Part shown: positions 1-12,100 of the stretch, piece after piece | Position numbering within the stretch: the stretch's first letter is position 1 | Layout: each line of letters starts with the position of its first letter | NCBI GenBank assembly: GCA_947652605.1 | Contig: OX393581.1 | Span: 45,035,924-45,099,923 of the forward strand | Source of the DNA: Elmis aenea | Taxonomy: Eukaryota; Arthropoda; Insecta; Coleoptera; Elmidae | Direction of reading: 5' to 3' | DNA length: 64,000 nt | The notes under the pieces: generated by a model | What the model saw: only the letters and a program-made list of their open reading frames with translations | Databases searched by the model: none | Told to the model about the DNA's origin: nothing | Program-made: the position numbers and the translations under genes

Positions 1-286
1 CATCAAAATGTGCAACTTTTCTCTAATTTAACCTACCTTGTATCTCTTACCGTTTCCAAGATAGCAATGGTGAGCATCGAAAAAAGCACCACCCTGTATC
101 TATGTATTAAAATGTATTACCTCATTTTACTTCACATGTCTGTATTTGATAATTCCTTACAAGATAAATATTAAAAAAACTGAATACAACATTTTTTTAG
201 TTATAAATTTTTTATTTAATGTACATATTTTTTTTGTGAAAAGTTAAGAATATTTAACAAATGGTTTTCAGAACTATCTGTTTCAG

Positions 287-3026
287 TTATGAAGAAACGT
301 GGAAGGAAAAAGAAACACAAGGACAGTCCTCCAAAAAGTGCAGGTATCAAAGTAAATCACAAACCAGAAATACTAGCAACTCCAATCAAGGAAGAAGAGG
401 TCGATACGGACGTACAAGAACCCGAAGCCGCCGAAGAACCTTCCGGCCCCGATCAAAGTATGCCAGTTGCCTCTGATCCGCAGCCACCTCCCGAAAGGAA
501 AGCTACCTCATACATCAATGTAAGGATTTTGAAGTCTTCATTTACGTTTCTATTGATTTTTTTTGTGTTTTCAGTCGGGCAACAACACTAGTACAAAAGT
601 TATACCTCGGCTTATCGACAGTTCTGGTGGTTCTTGCGATCCAGGAGATTTATGCCCCGAACAGTGGAATGTATTTGATGTAGCCCAGTTTCTTAGAGTA
701 AATGATTGCGCCAATAATTGCGATAATTTTAGTAAACAGGTAATAATTTTTTTTTAAATTTTTTTTTTTAATAACTGAATGTTAATTATTTTATGTAAAT
801 AAAAAATGAGGTTAGATATAATTAAAATGTAAATTTTCATGGTTTCCTAGTTATTTTATTTTAGGAAATTTGAGTTAGTAATGGATTTATTAAAAAAAAC
901 ACTTAACATTCTTTATTAGCTTTTTTTTTGGATTTTTTTGCATTTTAAAATTTAGCCTGAAAATCAATTGTTTAAAGTGATTTTTGCTAGGAGGTCGCTG
1001 CAAAAATGTAAAATTATAGTAGTTGTCAAGACATTCTGTTAATCATAGTACACTGCTTAGTAGCAATAAAACAAATGCTTTTGTTGACACTTACCGTCAT
1101 GATATTGTTATGATCGTATACAGTGTGTGTCCAAAAGGTATGGAATATGCTATACAGGGTGTCCCAAATTCGAGTAAATATATGGACATCTCGCTTATCT
1201 TAAGAGCTACTAGGTCGGTTAAATTAGGGCAAAGTTGCGAAATTAGATCATCATCAAATATCTGCAAAGAAAATTTTCATAGCTGTCTTAGTTCAAAAGT
1301 TATTCAAGAAAAACTGAAAAAATTGATTTTCGTTTTTTTGCCCTATTTCCTACATTTTTTAAGATATCGACAATGTGGAAGCACTTCTCCTTGGCAACTT
1401 CTTATGCTTTATATTTTGAGATAACATAAAATTTCCAACAACATACATAGTGAAAATAAAAATTGCGAACAAAGCACAAATTCAAAGAATTTCTAGCTTG
1501 TTGCAAATTATACAATTAATCACGATCATATTAATGTCAAAGTGACAGTTTTGACGGACCAACAAAAAAATTGTTTTGTTTATTATTTTTTACTTTTTTT
1601 GTATAGGATCTTTTGATTCAAAAACTGGACAAAAAGAGTTTTTCTCAAATTTTTGTGGTAAAATATCATTTTAGATATTAAGTGTCATATATCATTGAAA
1701 TCAGAAGACCAAATGCTATCCGATTATAAGATTAAATTTTTTTCGCCGTATTTAAAAAAATGAAGTTGATGATGGTTCTGAAGAGACGAAACGTTGTTGG
1801 AACTTCTATGTTATCTCAAAGTATAAAGCGTAAGAAGTTGCCATGAAGAAGTGTATTCAGATTGTCGATATCTTAAAAAATGTAGCAAGTGGGGCAGAAA
1901 AACGAAAATCAATTTTTTTAGTTTTTCTCGAATAACTTTTGACCTAAGACAGCTATGAAAATTTTCTTTGCAGATATTTGATGAGCATCTAATTTCGCAA
2001 CTTTACCCTAATTTAACCGACCTCATAGCTCTTAAGATAAGCGAGATCCCCATGCATTTACTCGAATTTGGGACACCCTGTATATCTCAGTAAATATCCT
2101 TATTTAGGGAAAAATGCTTTGAATTAAAGTTTTCCACCAAAAGACAAAAATTTTTTTTTTAATTGTAAAAATATACAAGAGGGTATCTTTAGTATTAACA
2201 AAATTATACCTAGATTTTCGAGACCAGAAATGATTTAAGAGTGTTGACATGTTCAGTTATTCGCATTTTATGCACATATCTTCAAAATGTCATGTGTTTT
2301 TAAAATTTAAAATTAAAGAAAAACAAAAAATTTGAAATATAAATGAATGGTTGACTGATTTAAAAAAATAAAATTTGTTCTCTGGAAAAATTTATATTTT
2401 ACTCTTTTTTTGTGTCATTTATGTAATATTAATAACTTTATTTCGGATTTCTTTAATGGTACAAATCTTTGGAAACATTTTTTATGTGCCTGTATGACTG
2501 TCCTGAATAACAAATATGTGTTAAAGAAAACTACGCTGTCACTGAGCCAATTTTGTGCTGTGGTCTATATAAATTACATTTAATAGACCCTGAATGGCTT
2601 TTAAAATGACAACAACATTTATCTTTTCAACAGTATTGAAAACGAATAATATCAGAAAACAAAAGAATGAAAACAATCGTCTTTCTTGGATTTATGCTTC
2701 GATTTATTTACCTGTCATAAGACTTGTTTTGTAATTTTTTAAATAAACAAAATTTGTTTTATCGATCTATCATGCAGTACATGTTTTTGTTTTGATGCAA
2801 GTTTAAATAAGTGTCTTTTTGTGTATTTTTATGCAATTATTGTTTTATTTTTCAGAAAATCGACGGCAAAATACTCCTAAGTTTAAGTAAAGAAGATATA
2901 TTAGAATACACTGGTGGTAAAGTGGGACCTTCCCTGAAAATTTATGATCTTATACAACAACTAAAAAACAAAGTAAATCCCACGAAAGTACGTCATATGA
3001 AAGGAAATATCAAAAAGTTCTTATAG
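287..3026 (+). CDS. Sfmbt: C-terminal exons of a SAM-domain Polycomb-group protein, Sfmbt-like (5' end outside window)
   Basis: Three exons join in phase 0: 287-519 (acceptor tttcag, donor AAT|gtaagg), 575-739 (acceptor gttttcag, donor CAG|gtaata) and 2856-3026 (acceptor tttttcag, stop TAG at 3024). They encode about 188 residues. The first exon is basic then acidic and starts with a KKRGRKKKHK cluster that looks like a nuclear localisation signal. A SAM domain spans exons two and three, from WNVFDVAQFLRVNDC through KIDGKILLSLSKEDI to KVGPSLKIYDLIQQLK. SAM domains of this type end the MBT-repeat chromatin proteins Sfmbt, Scm and L3mbt and mediate SAM-SAM assembly of Polycomb complexes; the wording resembles Sfmbt most. 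The ATG at 289 is probably internal, because an acceptor sits two bases before it and the MBT repeats should lie upstream. Intron 740-2855 carries nested transposons. The family call is from memory; Scm or another SAM protein is the alternative. Confidence 0.62.
1121..2160 (+). mobile_element. Left part of a Tc1/mariner-derived MITE, split by another element
   Basis: The sequence from 1121 (CAGTGTGTGTCCAAAAGGTA) matches the left end of the complete element at 17531-18280. It resumes after the inserted element at 2081 with tatctcagtaaatatcc, as in that copy. Homology fades near 2160 and no right end is visible, so this copy is truncated. Confidence 0.7.
1155..2080. mobile_element. Long-TIR element, CAGGGTGTCCCAAATTCGAG family, copy 1
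   Basis: Long inverted arms start CAGGGTGTCCCAAATTCGAG and end with the reverse complement, ...GAATTTGGGACACCCTG. TA dinucleotides flank both ends. The empty site is present at 17550-17575 (atgcTATATATctcag), and removing the element plus one TA recreates it exactly. A second copy lies at 43106-43776. No coding potential is seen. Tips and TA duplication fit the Tc1/mariner superfamily. Confidence 0.85.
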
Positions 3027-3260
3027 TGCCTAATATTTTATGGATTTCGTCAACTTGTTGCACTTTAATAGTGCGTACTCAACTCGTCTTCTATTTTGAA
3101 GAGCCATATTAATTATTATTGTACGATGTTAACGTGCAACAGACTGTAGAATTTGATATTGTGAGTTCCGACTTACAATATACTTTTTAAATGGAAAATT
3201 TATTTAAGCAAATCTCATATTTATATTATTTACCTATAAGTAATAAATAATATACACAAT
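3027..3260 (+). terminator. 3' UTR and poly(A) signal of the Sfmbt-like gene
   Basis: AT-rich sequence follows the stop codon. An AATAAA hexamer lies at 3242-3247, about 220 bases after the stop, within a run of overlapping AATAAA-like words. Cleavage probably occurs shortly after. No other gene starts before the GC-richer block at 3530. Confidence 0.5.
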
Positions 3261-3529
3261 CAGTTTTGTTTCACATGTTTATTAATAGGTTTGTGATTTC
3301 AGAGTGGCAATCGGAAAGTTTTTTGGGTATTTTTTAAAGCTGCAATGTTTTGGTTATTTAAAAAATTCAAAAAACTGCCTTTTGTTTGTTAAGGATGTTA
3401 GTTTTTGGACGGTTGAAGTGCATTTGGTGATCGATTACGGTCTGTAAATGATGTAAATTTTTTTATTAGCGTTGCTGTTAGAATATAGAAGATAATGAAC
3501 TATGCTGACAGTAGTTTTACTTTGGAGGG

Positions 3530-3960
3530 AAGGAGAATTGCCCGCGCATCGAACTGCTGGTGTATGGCGGGAAGGGTAAGCGCGGTAGATGGCTTGGTAT
3601 GTTCTGGGCGGGGCTATTTCGCCAGCTGGCAGACGATGATCGGTCCCGAATACCCCGCTTCATCCGCGTCGTAAATAGTACTCGTATGTTATCAAATATT
3701 ACTACGTTAATGTTTACAGACTAAGAAAAATTAAATTACGCAACAGCCAAAGTTTGGATTTATGTTAAATTAATTAAAAAATAACCGCAAAGTTAATTTA
3801 GATTAAGAAAAGCCGGGGTGTATGAATATCGTAGATTGGCGTCACTAGGCCTCAGCTGTTTCCCGCCAAACACCGCTACCAGAAAACCGCTGTGAGGCGT
3901 AGCGTGTGTTTGCCGTCCCGCGCTGCAGCTTTTATCTAGTGAATTTAGTGGTTACAAATT
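3530..3960 (+). promoter_or_regulatory. Candidate crp promoter with E2F-like site and E-boxes
   Basis: A GC- and CpG-richer block separates the Sfmbt-like 3' end from the proposed crp start codon. It contains CAGCTG E-boxes at 3623-3628 and 3853-3858 and an E2F-type TTTCCCGCC at 3859-3867. Two further CAGCTG words follow at 4293 and 4652. CAGCTG is the established TFAP4 consensus, so autoregulation is possible. The transcription start is not identified; no clear TATA box is seen. Confidence 0.4.
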
Positions 3961-4006
3961 CAAATTTTAATTCTTGGTGTTTACAAACATTTTGCTTCAT
4001 TATATT

Positions 4007-4089
4007 ATGTCAACAACTGTTGGTGAAGATCGGTTTGCTTACGAAGGAAATCAAAAAGAAAACGTTGAGGTTTTGGGGAATATATCAAG
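4007..4089 (+). CDS. crp: Proposed first coding exon of crp/TFAP4
   Basis: ATG at 4007 opens 27 codons plus two bases: MSTTVGEDRFAY, then EGNQKENVEVLGNIS. A consensus donor follows (TCAAG|gtaaga, intron from 4090). The exon ends with AG of a split codon, and the recognised bHLH exon at 36767 begins with the single base needed to complete it (AGT, Ser). In vertebrate TFAP4 a short segment ending near LxSLANIPLTPE precedes the basic region; here the join reads VLGNISSRVDNDGEPPTPT before it, which is comparable. The position just downstream of a CpG-rich block also fits. No transcript evidence is available, and a different first exon inside the intron cannot be excluded. Confidence 0.5.
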
Positions 4090-5690
4090 GTAAGAATTCC
4101 CAAACATTGAGTTGATACACATGTTTTTGACGTTTACATACTTTTGACTTAATACGTCATTGATGATAGGTTATGCTTATTATTTTAGTATCACCAGACT
4201 TTGAAACTAACGGATAATGTAAAGCTTCTTCGTTCACGTCGAACGCATTATCGAATGTTTGGATTTTAACACTGTGCCGGCACCATTTAACTCAGCTGTT
4301 GTCGCGCCATGTTGTGGCGTTCTTATGCAGCGTTGTGTTGTATACGTAACTTTTATTTATAACAAGACCGCCTTAAGTTTCAATGAATTTCTTTTTACCT
4401 AGCCTCATTTTTGTCAACATTAAACAACATTTACAATGCATGTCACCACTTTTCATAATTTATTAGTAAATTCAACTTTTAACATGTTTTTACGTTTGTT
4501 GTGTTTACAATGTATTTTTTAAAACATGTCAATAATACGCCTTGTTTGTTAGCCTTAGCGTGCACGATTTGTGAGTTTTTTTTTTGATTGTATGACTTGT
4601 TCAATATCCTGGTGACCCAAACATATGATTTCACGTGATGTAATAGCCTGACAGCTGACTCGCGTTATGATAATTCAGCTTTGCGTGTACGAATTGGAAG
4701 TTGCATATGTGGGGTGGTTTATCACTTAAATTGCACTTATTCTGCAGTCACGTGGGTGAATGCACCACACCCTGGCGACGCCCTGGTGTTTTCACGCCCT
4801 CGCGGCTTTCTAGATCGGAATGCCGCTGCACTATTGCAACGTGGCCGCGCTACGCTACTGCAAAATACTAACGATCTTTGGGCACTTTGTGATTGAGATT
4901 TTGCGGAAATAGGGACATGCCTCTTGGCACGACTGACCAGTAACATTATATCTGTTCTGTTACACATTAAAAGTGCACTGACACTGCAATATTAAAACAG
5001 ACGCAAGGCCATCGCATTTTCATTCATTTTAAATCGAGGATGTCGTTCGTGTAGGATTGTATAATTTATATAAACGTTCTTCCTGAGGTAACCTTCCTTT
5101 GTTTTTCATTAATAAGAATATTTTAATTTTTGGATTATTACACATAAAGCGTGTATTTTGGTGCACTGATGTAAAAAACAGCTTGAAACGATTAGTGTTC
5201 GATTTATTGTTTGTTTATTTATCGTGTTATTATGTAAAGTTCGATAAGGATTGATAATTTTATTGACCGTGTTTTGTTTACGTTATTACTTACCTAGATG
5301 CATCAATGATTATGATAATGGCAATTTTAAGGTCGCGTATTTTAACTATGTATAGTATGCCAGTGATGAATGAATGAAATAGTACTTTTTCACTAGTTTT
5401 TTTTTGCTGGCAGTGTTGAGAAGAACTCATTCATATTAGTTCTGGTGACGTCAACGACCATTTCCGTCTGATAATCGGGATGTCAAAAGAGATTACTCGT
5501 TTCGTTGGCCACGATATGTTGCCCTTCAAGCGATTTACTTCCGATTGCTGTTACGTACGTTCCACTCTAAAACGGGATTATGGTGTTTGTTGTCTGTTTG
5601 CCTCATTATCGCTAGCGAACGTCGAAGCGGAACATTACGGCATAGCAAAGTTGATAAAGTCATAGTCCAAAATGAACAAGTCGTATAATA
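4090..5690. other. Start of intron 1, apparently single-copy
   Basis: No transposon is recognised here. It contains CAGCTG at 4293 and 4652, CACGTG at 4632 and 4743, and a GC-richer patch at 4740-4900 with open frames on both strands that resemble no protein I know. It may be promoter-proximal regulatory DNA. Confidence 0.35.
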
Positions 5691-7081
5691 CAGGGTGATT
5701 GATTGAAACAGGGCATTAAAAATATATAATAAATGAAAAAGGGTATTGATCTGAAATTTTGGTTATGACCATAATGGCATATGATCTGTTTAATCAAAAT
5801 ATTTTCTAGATGGCGACACTTCCGGAAATTCCCGAAGTTGACGTCTACTTTCTTATTTCAAATACAATGGTCCATTTTTTATTGCATTTTTGAATTTAAC
5901 ACGTTATTTTAGATGGACTCTTGGCAACATTCCCTATGCCTAAGTGCAGTAGTTTTTAAGTTTTTTGGACTTTTTTAAAAAAAATTCGGTTTTCATCGTG
6001 ATGTTTAATATTTATCACCGCCGTCATTTTTGAAGAGAAAACGCTTAATTTTAGACCTAAAAGAAACCTTGGAGTTCATCCTGGAATTTTTGCAATCGAT
6101 GCATTACTTACAGGGTGTCCAAAATTTAGTTTACTTTTAATACAACTTCAGACCTCTAAAACTAGTTTTGTTTTTTCAAATACAATGCCCAATTTTATAC
6201 AAAATTAAATTTTGCATGAGTTTGATTCTTTTCGTTGAAATTTCTGTCTGGTCATTACAGTCAAATGAGGATACCTCTCACTGAACACACGGCAAGTTCT
6301 TTCAATAATCTTGTGACATTGTTCTTGAATATAAAATTAGTTCAAAATATTCGTGTCTGAATAGGTACTCTTTTGATTTTCCATTTTCATGGATACTTCA
6401 GACAAAAGCGATAAAAGTGGTTTACAGTTATTAATATTGGCATTTGTTGTCATTTCCAAGGCTGACTGTTTAAAAAATGTTGCAATTTCTCTTATCTTCA
6501 AAAATTCTTAATAACTCGAAAACTATTGCAGATAGGTATAAGAAACGCTTATACAGATTGATGCAGAATTTAATTTTGCAATAGAAAATTTAAAAAAATG
6601 GCATTGAATTTGAAAAAAAACGAGTTTTACTGGTCTGAAGTTGTATTAGAAGTAAATTAAATTTTGGACACTCTGTAAGTAATGCATGGATTGCAAAATT
6701 TCCAGGATGAACTCCAAGGTTTCTTCTATGCATGGTCTAAATTTAAGCGTTTTATCTTTAAAAATGGCGGCGGTAGATAATATAAGCATCATGATGAAAA
6801 TCGAAAAATTTTCAAAAAAGTCCAAAAATCTAAAAAACGACTGCACTTAGGTATAGGGAATGTTACCAAAAGTCCATCTAAAATAACGTGTTAAATCCAA
6901 AAATGCAATAAAAAATGGATCATTGTATTTAAAATAAGAAAGTAGACGTCAACTTCCGGTATTTCCAGAAGTGTTGCCATCTTGAAAATATTGTCATTAA
7001 ACAGATCTTATTATGGTCATAACCAAAACTTCAGATCAATACCCTATTATTTTTAATGCCTGGTCCCAATTAGTCACCCCG
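5691..7081. mobile_element. Long-palindrome TA-flanked element, CAGGGTGATTGATTG family
   Basis: The left end CAGGGTGATTGATTGAAAC and the right end (reverse complement CGGGGTGACTAATTGGGACC) are diverged inverted repeats flanked by TA. Arms of about 420 and 406 bp are inverted copies over their whole length and meet at the point where a second element (6111-6675) is inserted. Without the insert this would be an almost spacer-free palindrome. No coding sequence is seen. Confidence 0.8.
6111..6675. mobile_element. Nested TA-flanked element, CAGGGTGTCCAAAATTTAG family
   Basis: Inverted ends CAGGGTGTCCAAAATTTAGT and ...AATTTTGGACACTCTG lie between TA dinucleotides at 6109-6110 and 6676-6677. It occupies the dyad centre of the element at 5691-7081: host sequence reads gcattactTA on the left and TAagtaatgc on the right. 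Confidence 0.8.
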
Positions 7082-7083
7082 TA

Positions 7084-8596
7084 TAAAGAACGTGGAGCGA
7101 CTGGGGGCTGTTAACTTTTTTTTTTCGTCCAGTTCTTTTACCGGCCGCTTTATAAATGTCTTGAAAGTTTTCCAATGACAGTGGGTACTTATCCGTTTTC
7201 CTCGTTGCCCGCTCGTATTTGCATAACGTCTTACAATGCATTTATTTGTGGAGTTGTTCCCCCTGTGGTATTGTTTGAATTATTTCCGGTTCTTTTTTAT
7301 GATAACGTGGCACCTGGTGCTTCTTCGCTGAACTTTTAAGATTATTAGATTTGTTAACGCTGACTCGCTCGTCTTTTATTGCCTCGTAATCATTATTTTT
7401 GTAAATCTGGACCGGGTGATGCTTCGATTTTGTTGTTTGGAGATGTTAGATCTGTACGATGTTACTTTAGTCCGAGTACGAATGTAACAGCAGCTCGCAC
7501 CAGGTGGATTTGCAGAACACTTGTCCCTTTGTACTTTCAGGTAGAAATTGAGGGTCTCGACCCTTCCTTGAATTTAGCACAAAAGCGGGGTCTGTCTTTA
7601 TTAGAGCGTGTAGTTTTCGTTGTCGCTCGACACGGAAAAAATAAAATTTTAAAAATATTTCTATGCATATATGATTTAGTATTCCCAGCAATTTTAGAAA
7701 AGGTAGTGCGCCGCCTATTAAAACATTTAATATTTGCAATAATTACTGCTTCACATCAATGAATTTTTTGATAGTTCATATTTACTTGCATGATACCTGC
7801 AAAAATATTAAAATTATTAATTAGTATCTATTGGAAGATATCAGAAAAAGTTAATGAAAGAACTTTTTTTTTTATAAAGGCAGGCCTCTTGTCAACTAAA
7901 ACAAACAGACAGACGGACATTGTTGTTGCGTAATTTTATTTTACAAGTTTTTTCGTAACATTGCATTGGGGAATATTTAATACACGTTTAGTATAAAAAA
8001 AAAACTTTTAACAGATAGAAAATTAAAAGGTCATAAACCTTTACGTTAATATAGTATGCAAATGAGCAGATAAAAAAACACGTAAAGCATTTGTTGGCAG
8101 TTGTAAGAACAGTGGTATCATCAGTTAGTTCTATTGATTTATATGTTATAGATTAAATTATTGTCAAAGTAAAGGAGCAGTTGTTTTTTTGTTGAAGGTT
8201 TAGTGCTTATAAATATTCATTTTTAGTATACTTTTACACTTATTGTATGTACAGTTTGAAAAAAGTGTCCATATACTTAAACTTGCTGTATAAAATTTAA
8301 ATTTTTTGTATGTCATTAAAAACAGTATGATATTTTGTGGGAGCAATTTTTTGTTCACTAACCTAAAATTAAAAAAATCGTTTAATAGTTTCCAGTATTA
8401 ATTATTAAAAACAAGTAAAACTAGTGGACTATAATGTTGTGTTGATACTAGAATTTTTTTAAAGTTTGGCTTCAGTTTTGACCCTTATGTCGACTGGTGA
8501 ACCGCTTTATTAGATTTATCAAATTGTTAAACACCGTCAGGTGTAAAAGCACAAGTCGATTTGTTTAATAAAAATGTTTATACGATATTATTTTAT
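7084..8596. other. Intronic stretch without recognised feature
   Basis: Frames at 7379-7762 (+) and 7467-7739 (-) overlap each other and resemble no known protein. They are probably chance. No repeat family member is recognised. Confidence 0.3.
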
Positions 8597-9020
8597 TACA
8601 TGACAAGAGTTGTAAAAGGCATATTACGCACGAGTGAAAAAGTTGCGCACTGAGCCGCGTAGCGGCGAGTGCGTTATCCACGAGTGCGCAATTGCTTTAC
8701 AACTCGTGTTATTTCGCTTACTTTTTCTACGATCACATAATATCTACGATTTTAATGACTTTTTGGCTAATATACACATGAAATAACGTTGGCTTGTCAA
8801 TTTTGGCGTACGCCTACTTTGACATTTCTAGACAAGTGTGCGTTTTGCTTACCGTGCGTTATAACTCACTTACCAGGCATGCAGGAAGTGTTTCACGTGA
8901 GTCTACTTTGATCATTTCATTTAAAAAACTGTGCTTTTTGCTTACCGTACATAAGGACCCACTTACTATGGATGCAGGCTGTACGGTTAAGAGGTATTTA
9001 CATTAATGGTCGTAGAAAAA
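8597..9020 (+). repeat. Dispersed repeat, ACAAGAGTTGTAA family, copy 1
   Basis: It starts acatgacaagagttgtaaaa and ends near ggtcgtagaaaaa. The first 115 bp form a hairpin, with acaagagttgtaaa against tttacaactcgtgtt. Copies lie at 13014-13658 (carrying a MITE) and 46756-46936 (truncated). It holds the empty site (accgtacaTAAggaccc, near 8950) for the MITE at 13355. No coding capacity or clear target duplication is seen. Confidence 0.7.
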
Positions 9021-9058
9021 CGTACCTAATAACATACACTGAGTAAAGTGAAGCTCAC

Positions 9059-9137
9059 TTGTTTCAAGTAAGATATTTTACCACTTCGGGGAAGTCCCCT
9101 GGTTTCAAGTAAGATATTTTACCCCCTAGGGGAAGTT
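9059..9137. repeat. Short tandem duplication
   Basis: Two consecutive copies of about 39-40 bp share tttcaagtaagatattttac followed by a GGGGAAGT-containing stretch, with a few differences. They immediately follow the repeat at 8597-9020. Confidence 0.6.
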
Positions 9138-12100
9138 CCCTAAGCACAGACGGTAAACCACAATTTGTGTTTAATGAATTAAATTTTAATAGTGATAAAA
9201 GCGGCAGTAGAAACTATTTATTTCGTTTTCAATCTTGAACGAAAAATAAAAATTTCGTTTAATTTTGTTCATCTTTTTCGTCCCGTTCTCAGTCCCTGCT
9301 ACTAGATTTATTAAGTTTTTATAAATAATTTTTGATACTCCTAATAGGTAAGTATTTAAAATTTACATTATGATTAAAAAACTTTTTTTTTCTCACATAT
9401 TTTGGACCTGATCCTTTATATATTTTTGCACTCGCTGTATTGAGTACTACAATTTTTCTAACCTTCCTCTAGTAAATTAAAGAGCAGTTTGTTTTTCTTG
9501 AGCGCTATTTTAATCCAGTTGAAAATTATAGTTATTTAAACCCAATATGCAAAATTTTAATCTGTTTGTTTTGTTTTGCTAGTGTTGTTGCCCTTCGCCT
9601 GTTATAAATATATATATTTCTGTTGTGCATGTACATTGCATTTAACGAGCCAATTTAACAAATTAATTTCCAGATGAGTTTTTTTTTGCGCATTAGGTTT
9701 TCTTCAATGTATCGAAGTGCAGTTTGCCAGTGTTTGATAAATAATAGTATCCTTGTACTGTTTTTAAATGCTTCATTACAATTACTATTGTTTCATTACG
9801 AACGTGTAATGTTACAATGGCATATAAAATGTTATCAGTTCGATAAATTTATTTCGCCCACGTGTTTCAACTACACATAGTACGAGATATCGTAACGTAA
9901 AATCTTTTTCCGTGTGAATCAGAATGGCCGTTGCTGTACTCATATTGATTTTGATTTATTTGATAGATTTAGCTACGTCATGTATATTGTTAATGAAGCT
10001 GATAATGCTGGAATTCTCAAACGATCTGAAAGCGACAGTTTGACTAAATGAAGTCATTTTTGAAATAATTTCTTTCCTTATGAAGTTCTATAAACCTGTC
10101 CATAAAACGCGTTCACAAATCCAAATATGGTCGTAACACTATTGCAAAAGTGTAATAAATTCTTGCCGTACCGGGTGTCTCACATTTTGCGGTGTAACTT
10201 GAAAGATGTCATTAACCGTAATAGTTAGAAATTGGATTAAATGGGAAAAGGTTGAATGTTTGTGTACCATACAAGTTGATTTTTAGTAGACCAATAAATT
10301 AGTATGGTTTAATAATTATCGTCCTGTCAAAACCAGACTTTTATTTTAATATCCTTCAATTTATTTTACGCTGAAGATACTTTTTGACTTCGTAATGAAT
10401 GAGTTTGCAAAAATATTGTAAAAAATTAGGCTTATTGCTTCTTCAAATACAAGGACCTAGCTGAACGTATTAAGAATTTAAAAAAATCGAGTAGGCCGTG
10501 AAAAACAAAATCCGCACCTTCATATTACAGGCAAAACCTTTGTAACTCGACTTACTTCAGTTGCTCGACTTTAGACAGAGTCTGTTGAAATCGATACACA
10601 CGAACGGGAAACATTCTAATAATATATACCTTTATGACCCTGCCCTAATCCTCAAGTCTAATTGCATGTTTAAGAGAACAGTCGATTTTCCTCCGTTACT
10701 CGATTTTTATAAGCCCCTCGAAAGTCGAGTAAGAGAGGTAACAATTAAAATTTTGAGAGTAAAGAAAAAACTATTGTCGGCACCGGGATTCGAACCCGAC
10801 TCCCGTCTTTACTGTCAGTTACTCTACCGGCCGAGCTATCAACTAATCACGTTTCACAGCTTATTTAAGTTACATATAGAAATATAAACTTTAAAAAAAA
10901 ATTCAAACCGTTTATTTTCCCGGTTCCGGTGTGCGTAAGCAACTTATGAAATTGCCGAAATTTATTATTTTATGTCTTATTTGTTTGTGCAAATTTGTGT
11001 AAAAATCGGCGAGTCGCTATCCGGGTACTTCCCTTGTAAGAAGTTCTGCGTAAGTAAGCGCGCCCTACATGCAACGCCATCTGTGCCGTGGCGATTCCAA
11101 ACTTGCTCTCGTAATTTTGTCCGGATTAAAGGAAGTGCCGAACCATAAGTTGCCGGAAAATCGGTGTTGTACCTGTATTAGCCATGTTTTATTATTCCTC
11201 ATAAATTCAGCTTGTTAGTCGTACAAACAATTTTAATGCTGAACCTCGTTTTCAAAAAACATTTTCGACTTTTTCCTATATCCTGACATCTTATTATAAA
11301 CAATTGCTTTAAACGTGCTCCTTGTAACGTAATTTTCAGTTTTATGGGCCTTGTTTGTTAGGTTAAAATTCATTTGCAACTCTGTGCGTGCGATTTTTGA
11401 AAGTGTATACCGCTCCACGACTATAAAGTTGAAGTGGGGATAGTACTAACTAGGCACTAGGGTGTCCTGAGGGACAATTTACCGGTCAAAATAGTTTGGA
11501 TGGTTTCCAAGCAACTTGTTACGTAGTTACGTTAATCCTTCATGTTTACTGTTCATAAAAGGCACGTTGGGAACTGGCTTTTTAATTAAAGGTTGAATTA
11601 GAGAGCTCGTAATCGTAGTATAGCACCTTTTGTCGCTGAATTTTTCAATACTGTTCGAATTCAGGTAGTAGACAACAACGATAATTGCAGTCTGGTAGTG
11701 TAGAACGCACAGAAAATTTAATACGCGATTTCACTTGGTATTCAACACAATGTAACAATTTTCAGTTCATGTTAAACAAAGTATGATTTAATTTTACTAA
11801 ATGTAAATTTTCTTTATGTGACATCTTTAAAGTGATGTCGTCAATAATTGTAAGTTAATGCGGACATTTAGTTGTATTTAATTTAGAGTATATTGCGTAT
11901 TTTAAATAAAAATTTGCGAAATAATTTGATGTAATTTTGAAGTTCTCTTAGGCCTAATTTAAAAATCCAGGCCGAAAAGTTCAAAGAACCCTGGAGAGTT
12001 AGTGTAATTCAAAATAAAATGCCTATTTAAATTTTAATTACTAATCTGACATCGAGCAACAAAGATATCTTTTGTACTCTTTGTGTTTTTGTTCTGTTTT

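Larger units (their letters stand above)
740..2855 (+). other. Intron with nested TA-flanked transposons
   Basis: Last intron of the Sfmbt-like gene. It holds the start of a CAGTGTGTGTCC-type element (from 1121) into which a complete CAGGGTGTCCC element (1155-2080) has inserted. The 2160-2855 stretch is AT-rich and I see no further feature in it. Confidence 0.6.

Noticed and set aside
10171..10290. CCGGGTGTCTCACATTTTGC as a CAGGGTG-type element
   Set aside because: Only one end is visible and no inverted partner was found, so it was not called as an element.
10770..10850. Functional tRNA gene on the minus strand
   Set aside because: The anticodon arm does not fold and the acceptor stem has mismatches; called tRNA-like instead.
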